64,000 nt of DNA from Kalmusia sp. IMI 367209. Its lineage: Eukaryota; Ascomycota; Dothideomycetes; Pleosporales; Didymosphaeriaceae. Both the position numbers and the translations under genes were made by a program. Location of the stretch: the NCBI GenBank assembly GCA_027946365.1, contig JAPEUQ010000005.1, forward strand, positions 1,612,001 to 1,676,000. Direction: 5' to 3'. The notes under the pieces were generated by a model. It had not been told where the DNA came from. It saw only the letters and a list, made by a program, of their open reading frames with translations, and ran no database searches. The number at the start of each line of letters is the position of its first letter. The first letter of the stretch is position 1. Below are positions 56,051 to 64,000 of the stretch, piece by piece.

Positions 56051-57500
56051 ATGAAAACAATTGCATCTTTGGCTTCTCGAAACATATCCACTTGCTCGAA
56101 ATCCCGTCTGCGATCAGTGAAAGTTGCTGCGAGGAGCCCCACGTTCACCCCGCTGCGCGCCATGTCAGCAACCACAAGGCGCGAGGACCCCTTCAAGCCG
56201 GCTGCGCGGGTCGCAGGCCAGAAGCAGGATGTGTGGTAGGTGCCACTGTGCCAGGGACGTCGTGACATGTCGCTCAGAGTCGTGCAGGTCCATCGTCAAC
56301 GAAGCAGCCGCCGCATCGCCCGTCCAGCCTATCGTGAACATGGGCCAGGGCTTCTTCGGCTACAACCCTCCCAAGTTCGTCCTCGATGCCGCAAAATCCG
56401 CCCTTGATAAGGTCGACTGCAATCAGTACTCGCCTACGAAAGGCCGCCCGCGGTTAAAGAAAGCCATCGCAGATGCGTACTCGCCCTTCTTCGGGCGCAC
56501 GCTCGATCCTGAGAAGGAGGTCACCATCACAACGGGCGCGAACGAGGGCATGCTGAGCGCGTTCATGGGGTTCTTAGAACAGGGCGACGAGGTCATCGTA
56601 TTCGAGCCCTTCTTCGACCAGTATATCTCAAACATCGAGATGCCTGGCGGCAAAGTCGTATACGTGCCCATGCACCCGCCAAAAGAAGGTGCATCCAAGA
56701 CAACCTCAGCAGCGGAGTGGACGATAAACATCGCCGATTTTGAAGCAGCCATCACGCCCAAAACACGCATGATCGTTCTCAACTCCCCGCACAACCCCAT
56801 CGGCAAGGTCTTCTCGAAGGCCGAGCTCCAAGCCATTGCCGACATCTGCGTCAAGCACAACATCATCATTCTCTCCGACGAGGTCTACGACAGACTCTAC
56901 TACGTCCCCTTCACGCGCGTCGCAACCCTCTCGCCGGAGGTTGCAAACCTCACCCTCACAGTCGGCTCCGGCGGCAAGAACTTCTACGCGACCGGCTGGC
57001 GCGTGGGCTGGTTGATCGGGCCCGAGCATCTGATCAAGTACGTCAGCGCCGCGCATACGCGCATCTGCTACTCGTCTGTGTCCCCGCTGCAAGAAGCGAC
57101 CGCCATCGGCTTCGAGCAAGCCGATGCGCACAACTTCTGGGAGGAATCCAAGCGCGAGATGAAGGGCAAAATGGACAAATTCAACGCCATCTGGGACGAG
57201 CTCGGGCTGCCGTACTCAGACCCGGAGGGCGGGTACTTCGTTCTGGTCAACATGTCCAAGGTGCAGTTACCAGACGACTACGAGTTCCCGGCGCACGTCG
57301 CCGAGCGGCCGCGCGACTTCAAGCTAAGCTGGTTCCTGATCAAGGAAGTGGGCGTCGCAGCCATCCCGCCCACGGAGTTCTTCACCCCGGGGAACGCACA
57401 CATTGTAGAGGACTGGCTAAGGTTCGCCGTCTGCAAGGATGACAGCGTGCTTGAGACGGCGCAGGAACGCCTGAGAGGGCTGAAGAAGTATATCAAGTAA
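56051..57500 (+). CDS. BNA3: Kynurenine aminotransferase / cysteine-S-conjugate beta-lyase type (BNA3-like)
   Basis: Two exons (56051-56235, 56288-57500), 465 aa, with a 52 bp intron restoring DVWSIVNEAAA. The first ~40 residues are Ser/Arg/Lys-rich with no acidic residues, a likely mitochondrial presequence; an internal ATG (AMSATTRRED) could give a cytosolic form. Fold type I PLP motifs: NMGQGFFGYNPP, NQYSPTKGRPRLKKA, TTGANEGMLSAF, NSPHNPIGKVF, LSDEVYDRL and the PLP lysine in GSGGKNFYATGWRVGW. It transaminates kynurenine to kynurenic acid and related amino acids; the family also cleaves cysteine conjugates. Confidence 0.94.
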
Positions 57501-59908
57501 TTACTGTCTAGCTTGTTAATATATCCACCATATACCACCATTTGTACATCATTCCTAACCTCGGTCACTACGTCAGACAATTCAGCATCCATGGCCATTG
57601 AGTCTGTGGCTGCGCGCTCTGAGCAATCCTAACAAGTGCTCGAAAATATGTGCATATGCATGGCCTTCGGAAACTAGCTTTAAGATAACTATTCACTAAA
57701 CGAATACGATTGCGGTGACAATCCGCGCATATCTAAACGTCCCATTGGGATCAATATGCCTTAGAAATAATGGAGCGTGTAATTAGACATTAGATGATCA
57801 ACAACGCTACAGTCTCGATGCTCGCTATAGGAGGATCTACAAAGACCCATGGCAGCTTCATCCCGCACACCTCAATCGAGCTTTCCTGCGGCAAAAGCTT
57901 GACACAAACCTACACCTTGATCTAAGACTTCACATGCATGCACATAGGATTGGTGTTTTTGTCAAAACCCACACGTACAACCCCGACTTCAAAGGCGTTT
58001 GGTTCCAGCCAAAGAGACCCGATCATGCCCCAATAGTCGTGACACCGGCGGGTATCGTGAAAGTCCGCTGATTTGCATCCCATTGGACGAGCTCGTCATC
58101 TACTTTAGCTCTATGTATACTCAGCGTGGGTATATACGGCGCCGCATGTGCGATGACGTATACCATGCTACTAGAGAGCTCTTCCCGTTCTCTTCAATTT
58201 CAAATCTGTCTCGGAGGCGGTGCAGTGCTTCGATACGGTCTCTAAGAGTGCTATATTAATCATGAGAAAAGCCGGTTCTGCTGCATCTCGCACGACTCCC
58301 AAAAGCACATCTCGATCGTGGACTGGTCGGCAAGGGACTGTTTGCTCTTGTGACGAGTTCGCATGGCTTTCACCTCGTCCACATGACGTCGTTGGATATA
58401 CTGGCTGGTCATGTCAGCAGTTCACGAGTTTGTCGTTCGGGACTGTTGAACACAGTTGAGGCCATACGCGATGGAGTTGGCACTGCATCCCTGCGATTCA
58501 AAGGTACACCTGGATAGCTATTTGACGTGCCATCACACGTGTTTACATCAAACACCTTCCTATCTTTTGAATGTGAGTCCGTATCGGTCGTAAAGCCGTT
58601 GGTGAGCTGTTAGAGGAACGTTGATAGTGAGACAAACACCCGGGATGATACTAAGGCTATATATATACCTATGTTACCCTATAAATGAGGCTAAGCTACA
58701 CTATCGATACCTGAAGCACCGGACTTGTACATCTCTCTCATACTGGACAAGACTATTGGTCGTCATTGAAAGACGAAAGCTTGGCCACCCTTGATCCGTC
58801 TCTCATCCCCTGTTTTCTGGGGGGCACCGAGGGCTGTAAGGCTGTATCTGTAGTAAACCTAGCTCAAGCCACCTCCTCATGTTATGCTAGAAATATTGGT
58901 GAGCGGCCATGGCCGGAAAGAAGTCTATCCTCCTCTACGCATCCGTCGAATGCTCGCACCATCTTCCTCAAGCCCACAGCCAACCGCCATGCGACCTAAT
59001 GAAGAACTTGCTCAAGAGATTTCAAAAATTCCCCGTCGACCCAGAGGGCCGGCGGAAGCAGGTCAGTTGTAATTTTCAACTAGCAAAAATCTGAGCTCAG
59101 ACGCATCTTCACTGCTACAGATAAAGCCCTTGCACTAGGATGAAGATTTGAAAGAGGGCGGGGGGAGCGGTGGCTTTATATACAAGAAGTGGCACCGATG
59201 GGAGCCTAACACGTGATGAATGAGTCGGGGCTAGAGATAGAGGTGATGGGGAGCAGGCAAGGCAGCAAGGTCACGTGCAAAGAAGCCTAGATGAGACGAG
59301 GTGCGGGCTCCTCTCAACCGATATGATTAATAACGTTCCTCGGTAGATATCTTTCGTGCGAACGAGGCTGATGGCTCTGATTTTCAGGCTCGTTGCGTCT
59401 GCCGCTCTCGGAGGCGGTGTTGTCACTGCCATCAATATCCCAAATCGCGAAATTAGGATCCATACCCCTGCACTCTCCCTGACCAATCCCAGAGCTTCCC
59501 TACGAGGACACTCCGCCGCTCATGCAATTGGCCAGCATTTCCTGGAAATTCGAGATTGGGATCTAATTGGACTATGAGAGTGAGCGAGTTTACAAGGATG
59601 AAGTTGTGATGTTTCGGGGCGGTCGCGAGGGTTGTAGAAACATTTTGCATGAATGTTGGGGACCTTTTGGTATGATGGAACCGAGTCAATGGGGCTGAGC
59701 CTAAAGAAAGGCGCCTGAGAACGTGGCGGTGCTCCAACTTACTGCCTGATCTTGGACTATAACTACATACCTCTGGAACGAATTGACAAAGAGCATTGCG
59801 CGATATACCGATATTTTGTTTCTCAATCACAAGGCCGATCTCGCACGAGCTTCAGACGTACGATAGGCGACTTACTTTCCATTTCCTATACACCATCCCC
59901 CACACAAC
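57501..59908. other. 2.4 kb region without supported genes
   Basis: Only short frames; no domain seen on either strand. May include lineage-specific or noncoding transcripts I cannot detect. Confidence 0.45.
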
Positions 59909-60910
59909 ATGGAATCTACTGCAGGAGTTTCATCTCTTTATGGTTACGGCGCCTTCTCCTGCTGGCTCTGCACCTTAGTCTCAGTCGCAATCTCGTGGAC
60001 CTTTAATCGAAATAGTAGAAGACGAGACTCCATCGGAAACGATTTTATCGTAGCCTTGATGATGCCTTGTATCGCCTTCGTTCATATCGTCATTGAACTC
60101 GACAAGACGCGCAGAAACGACTTAGATACACTACGGAATTCAGACTCCATACGTGCAGCACGCCACATTCTTTTGTGGTTTGCCGCTTGTGGTCCGAGCC
60201 TCGTCCTAAAATCGCTCCTATCAGGTTCGAAGAGAAGAATGAGCTACAGTGCGGCCGTGAGCTTTTTGGCAGGCTTGCTTTCGGCAGCCACCTCAAAGCT
60301 TGAGAACTCAAGAATTAACTTTCTGCTGATCGTTGTGCTCTTCAACATTCTCTTCATTACAATGACCTCCAGTCTTAGCTCGTGGTTTATAGACTATGCT
60401 TGTGGACATTCGAAATGGGTTAATGTATCGTCCTCGGGTCAAGTTGTCATCATTTTGGTCATAAGTTCTTCTATAGGAGCTTTGGCCGCAAACGGCAAGA
60501 CGAGTTACGGTGTGAACGATTTGGAAATCGGCAGCTTCGCGCCATGTACGACGTACTCACTAGCGGAACTTGACCAGACTGTAGCTCTTACAACTGGGAT
60601 CACGACCATAGTCTGCAACTTGATCGATGCTTACAAGTCATACCAACTATCGAGCTGGGAGGAATACAATAGCTGGAAGGACAGATGCAATGCCTACACA
60701 GAGAGAAATTGTTTGAGTGCGCTAGAGATCTCGAAACTGAAGGAAGAGCTGCGCAAGACAGAGATAAGAATGAACGAGGTCTTGAGTGCCCCGGAGTCAA
60801 CATTTTTGGTTACCCTCGAAGTTCATTCCGACTATTGCGAAGTGTGTCAACATCTACAGCAAAAGTGTCGAGCCACTGAAGATGGCCTTCGTTCCTATAA
60901 ATTGATATAG
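59909..60910 (+). CDS. Multi-pass membrane protein of unknown function with C-terminal coiled coil
   Basis: Intronless, 333 aa from the ATG at 59909. About six hydrophobic segments: residues ~12-32, ~45-62, ~85-105, ~112-128, ~138-160 and ~172-192. A further amphipathic stretch precedes a charged coiled coil (~250-295; LKEELRKTEIRMNEVL) and a CxxC-containing end (EVCQHLQQKC). No family recognised. Codon usage and length argue for a real gene; it may be lineage-specific. Confidence 0.7.
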   Translation: MESTAGVSSLYGYGAFSCWLCTLVSVAISWTFNRNSRRRDSIGNDFIVALMMPCIAFVHIVIELDKTRRNDLDTLRNSDSIRAARHILLWFAACGPSLVLKSLLSGSKRRMSYSAAVSFLAGLLSAATSKLENSRINFLLIVVLFNILFITMTSSLSSWFIDYACGHSKWVNVSSSGQVVIILVISSSIGALAANGKTSYGVNDLEIGSFAPCTTYSLAELDQTVALTTGITTIVCNLIDAYKSYQLSSWEEYNSWKDRCNAYTERNCLSALEISKLKEELRKTEIRMNEVLSAPESTFLVTLEVHSDYCEVCQHLQQKCRATEDGLRSYKLI

Positions 60911-61178
60911 TCCATCAAGGCAGTGAGAACCTGGAAGCAAAGAGCAGCACCATGCACGAGTCTTTGTTCCAGATTATGTTTATTATTGGCCGAATTCCCA
61001 CATATCAGCGTGATTCAAGTCGTATGGGCATGTGTTCTCTCATCCCAGACTTCCGATCAATTGATTGAGTCAGTCGATAGACTACGCATTTCCCAGGAGC
61101 AAGGAGTACAGAGAGATTTGCCGTAGGTTCGTGTTGAAAATGTGCTACATACGCATGAGTTCAACGTAGTCGATCAGA

Positions 61179-62702
61179 TCAGTATCGGTACATGTTCTTT
61201 GCCTTACGACGCCTCTTCCTAGCAGGAGGAGGCCCCCACTCGAGATCCTCTGCTTTTCTCTTCGTCCCCGTGCGCTCACTTGTTGCTTTCTCCAAGATCA
61301 TCCGGAGGGTGTCTGACCTTTCCGTCAAGCTCTTCAGCCTTGCAGCCTCGCTGTTCCCATACAGGCTGCTTTCTCCGCGAAGTCGGAGCTGAAATGTCAA
61401 CAATCCCCTCAGCTCGAGCAAAGGCTTCAGAACCGGCTCTGTATACTCATGGTCATCAAATCTACTTTCGGAATTGTTGCCGACGAGAGTGACCGTGAGA
61501 TGCTTCAGATTGGTCATATCGCATAGGATGGTCCGCCATGCTGGGTCCCAGTAACGGAGAAGATCGCCATCATTACGTGCTACTCTACGTTTCGGCGCAA
61601 TCACACGAAATGGACGTTGTTGGTCATAAGGGATCTCCCAAAACATGACAGCTTCGCGTAGGGAGATATTCAACTTGGTAATAGCGGCCAACCTTTGCGG
61701 TCGAACCGTGCGTGCGAACCAGTTCAGCGTCTCGGCATGGTCGAAGTCGAACACAGGGCGCGAGTACAAGAGATGAATGCCCTCTCGGTAGGCTCGTTTG
61801 CATGTCTGTAGTAGGGCTAGCTCGATGTGTGAGATCTTGATTCTGCTTCGAATTTCTTCAATCGTCAGATACGTGGCATTCACCACGACCGTGCCGCAAT
61901 GGCAATCCGAAGTAAATGTATCGAGACGCCAATCTTGTTGACTTCGCTTGCCGTTAACGCTATTCTGAGATTTTCCGGGACACCTCCAATGGCCGACTCG
62001 TTTAGTACGGCTGATCAGATGCAGTGTTGAGTCTGCACCGAGGACTAGACTGAAAATTTCTTCCCGAAGCTCTAGGGGAAGCTTCCACAACAGACAGTGC
62101 GGCTGCTTGTCCGATATGTGGCGCTGCAAGGCCGCAATGGGCTCGCTCTCAATGTGTGTCTGCTGCTGAGTGATATCCGGGTTTGAAGTGGCGGACAAAC
62201 GACGGCCGTGTGTATGAGACGGAGGAGCTGGCTGGCTTTTCTTCTCGACAGCAACGCGCTCCTTCTCGGAATCGAGGCTCTTCTCGCGCTGCCTTAGCAG
62301 CCAAGCTTGTCTACCACAGAGCCTCATGTCGAAAGAATCCTGCGTGGACTCCGAGTCTGATGGAACAAAAGGTACTGAAGGTGGTTCTAGAGATCGCGAG
62401 AACCGAAGCCGCGTATCGGCCAAAGCTTCAGGTTGACTGGCGTCCTCTTCTTTCAGCTCCCTCCTATTTCGAAGCGGTGTCAGTACTGTTCTTGCCATGC
62501 GAACAGTCTGTTTTCCTGTAGTGATTGTACACGGCTCTGGGGACTGCGAAAGCTCGATTCGCGATTTAGCTAATAGGACAGGTTGACTAGCTTCCTCCAC
62601 TTCCAAATTTAGATGATTCCGGTATGCAGTGCCAAATAACAGTTGTTGGCGTGGGGCTCGTCCGCGGGTGGTTCTTCGTGCTGTCTGTTTCGTCCTCGCC
62701 AT
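61179..62702 (-). CDS. Histone H3-tail-mimic protein with DUF7730/F-box-like domain
   Basis: Intronless, 507 aa from the ATG at 62702; the frame also offers an ATG at 62804 (34 residues more). From 62702 the protein starts MARTKQTARRTTRGRAPRQQ. After Met removal, residues 1-8 are identical to histone H3 (ARTKQTAR) and positions 11, 13, 15-17, 19 and 20 also match, while K9, K14 and K18 are replaced by R, R and Q. A second diverged copy (MARTVLTPLRNRR...) follows at ~70. From ~205 comes LLWKLPLELREEIFSLVL, opening the fungal DUF7730/F-box-like domain, with LLQTCKRAYREGIHLLYSRPVF. The C-terminus is strongly basic (PPPARKRRRKAK), an NLS. Probably nuclear; function unknown. Confidence 0.85.
   Translation of the reverse strand: MARTKQTARRTTRGRAPRQQLLFGTAYRNHLNLEVEEASQPVLLAKSRIELSQSPEPCTITTGKQTVRMARTVLTPLRNRRELKEEDASQPEALADTRLRFSRSLEPPSVPFVPSDSESTQDSFDMRLCGRQAWLLRQREKSLDSEKERVAVEKKSQPAPPSHTHGRRLSATSNPDITQQQTHIESEPIAALQRHISDKQPHCLLWKLPLELREEIFSLVLGADSTLHLISRTKRVGHWRCPGKSQNSVNGKRSQQDWRLDTFTSDCHCGTVVVNATYLTIEEIRSRIKISHIELALLQTCKRAYREGIHLLYSRPVFDFDHAETLNWFARTVRPQRLAAITKLNISLREAVMFWEIPYDQQRPFRVIAPKRRVARNDGDLLRYWDPAWRTILCDMTNLKHLTVTLVGNNSESRFDDHEYTEPVLKPLLELRGLLTFQLRLRGESSLYGNSEAARLKSLTERSDTLRMILEKATSERTGTKRKAEDLEWGPPPARKRRRKAKNMYRY
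62640..62702 (-). other. H3-tail-like coding segment
   Basis: Twenty-one codons encoding the ARTKQTAR...APRQQL segment that parallels histone H3 residues 1-20. Confidence 0.85.
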
Positions 62703-64000
62703 TGGTCGGTTCCTGGAGACTGTCGCGTTGCATGCCGCACTTGGTCTCAACTGTACCTTTACTGCAGAGTCTGAGGTGCCTCCAACATGAGGTAATAGAT
62801 ACAAGTGTGGCCTGGGCGTAACTTTAGGTTAGCTGCACTTGTTGCGGCGTTAAGTATAGTCGCGAAGATGGACCGCGATCGCTTGCGAGTACTGCAAAGC
62901 GGGTTGTAGTATAGATGAAGGAGCTAATCTGGAGGCAGTTTATCTGGTCGCTAATACTGGTACGGACGTAAGCAGCTCCTTCAGCTAGCAGGGTGCAGGG
63001 GTCCTAAGGACGCTGTTGCCTTAGCGAAAAGTGGCCATCGTTGAGATCTCGTAGGTGGTCACGAAAATTGAAATATTCTGCCCTATAAGTTGATGTATAC
63101 GACCTGAACATAGGTTTGAGTACTGTACATGAAATCTTGTCCACATGTCTGCAATACTTCGCTCCCTGCTCTTCGGTTAGATGTCAAGAGCAGCGAAGCG
63201 AAACAGGATGCCAGGCCCAAACTTTGCCTGGCTATCAGTCGCCGAAAACCAAAAAGTTTTAGAAAATCCAACAAGCTTGCCATGGGTCATGATTGCACAT
63301 TCGTGGATGGTAAGATCCGACGAAGGCGCCACAGAGAGCTAAGCCACCGCTGTAGAGAGACTGTGCCACCATTAGACTCTTGCTAGGCCCCGGTCAAGCA
63401 CGGTGACAAGGATGCCATTCTCGAAGCCTTCTCATTATCATGATCATCCACATCTGCACGAGATTTCGGTATGCAGCATTGATCTTTGGAAGTCTCAATA
63501 GCAACTTCTTGCCGACATTATCCCTTCTTGCCGACATTAGCCTTGCCACAGACACAAATGTCTGCATAATCCCCTGCAATATGGTGATTTCTTCGTAGAT
63601 ACCATCAATCTACGGACCTGACACATATTTGGGTTGGATATGCACGATACTGCCCACCATAATATCCTAGACACTCGATAAAGGAAGTATAGAACGGAAA
63701 ACAATTGGCCACGTCTTCATTATGGCTTTGCTACTACCTTGCAGTGCAGCTGTACAGACTATCATTGACATTCGTGACGGGACCATGGATCCAGAGCCTG
63801 TCACCAGGGCTCAAAGCCTATGAAGCCTGCGCGGAAAGCGTTCTGATTTAGCATTGGTTAGCTGTTCTGGGTTTCGTCCTCTTCGACATTGCAGCCCTTC
63901 GGCGGAGGACAAGGCGGCTGTCATGGAATAGAATCGTGAGCACTTTATGTTTCGAGATCCATTCCCTCAGTGAACTCAACACCTACTACCCTTGGAGGAT
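62703..64000. other. Right-edge region, no gene seen
   Basis: Upstream flank of the H3-mimic gene and window edge; only short frames. A gene starting beyond the edge cannot be excluded. Confidence 0.45.

Noticed and set aside
57501..59908. Several 60-130-codon frames as genes
   Set aside because: No domains, signal peptides or joinable exons; lengths expected by chance.
62640..62702. A true histone H3 gene
   Set aside because: Only the first ~20 residues resemble H3; no histone fold follows.

Overview
The window looks like a gene-dense chromosomal segment of a filamentous ascomycete, most likely a dothideomycete. Protein-coding genes sit on both strands and are split by short (46-71 bp) GT...AG introns, often with CTAAC or CTGAC-like branch sites. 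The families are typically fungal: UstYa/DUF3328, CFEM, AA11 LPMO, CBM1, But2, NACHT-ankyrin NLR and MARVEL proteins. There are no bacterial operons, rRNA genes, convincing tRNAs or CRISPR arrays. Exon models were assembled by hand from reading frame, splice phase and family resemblance.

Left part (0.1-6 kb): a BRD8-like bromodomain protein and an SREBP-type bHLH factor. From 6.5 to 19.7 kb lies a run of secondary-metabolism-type genes: cytochrome P450, SGNH hydrolase, PRISE-type reductase, divergent arginase-fold protein, secreted FAD-linked oxidase, a 69-residue secreted precursor-like peptide with a KR site, and a five-exon UstYa-family oxidase carrying two HxxHC motifs. The last two suggest a small fungal RiPP locus. 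From 19.8 to 31 kb: secreted But2-like, SMP-30-like and CBM1 proteins, a zinc-finger/kinase, a degraded CTF8-like gene and two zinc alcohol dehydrogenases.

From 31.8 to 42.2 kb: a MARVEL-like membrane protein, MHF1/CENP-S, PGA2-like, and a roughly 7.3 kb gene. The latter starts as an AA11 lytic polysaccharide monooxygenase and continues into a huge repetitive acidic/Ser-rich tail with dibasic (Kex2-like) sites; one frame break lies near 40.85 kb.

From 43.4 to 48.3 kb is a head-to-head pair: a PNP/UDP-phosphorylase-domain protein and a NACHT-ankyrin NLR. The effector's C-terminus and the receptor's N-terminus share a short Q/N/G-rich motif (FQxxGxVQGxNVLQG), the architecture of fungal amyloid-signalling NLR/effector pairs. 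Diverged inverted copies of one transposon-end-like repeat flank the pair, and the receptor carries ten nearly identical 33-residue repeats.

Right part (51.6-62.7 kb): MGS1/WRNIP1 ATPase, a CFEM-like membrane protein, a kynurenine-type aminotransferase, an unknown multi-pass membrane protein, and a nuclear-type protein whose predicted N-terminus (ARTKQTAR...) copies the histone H3 tail. The last 1.3 kb has no gene I can support.
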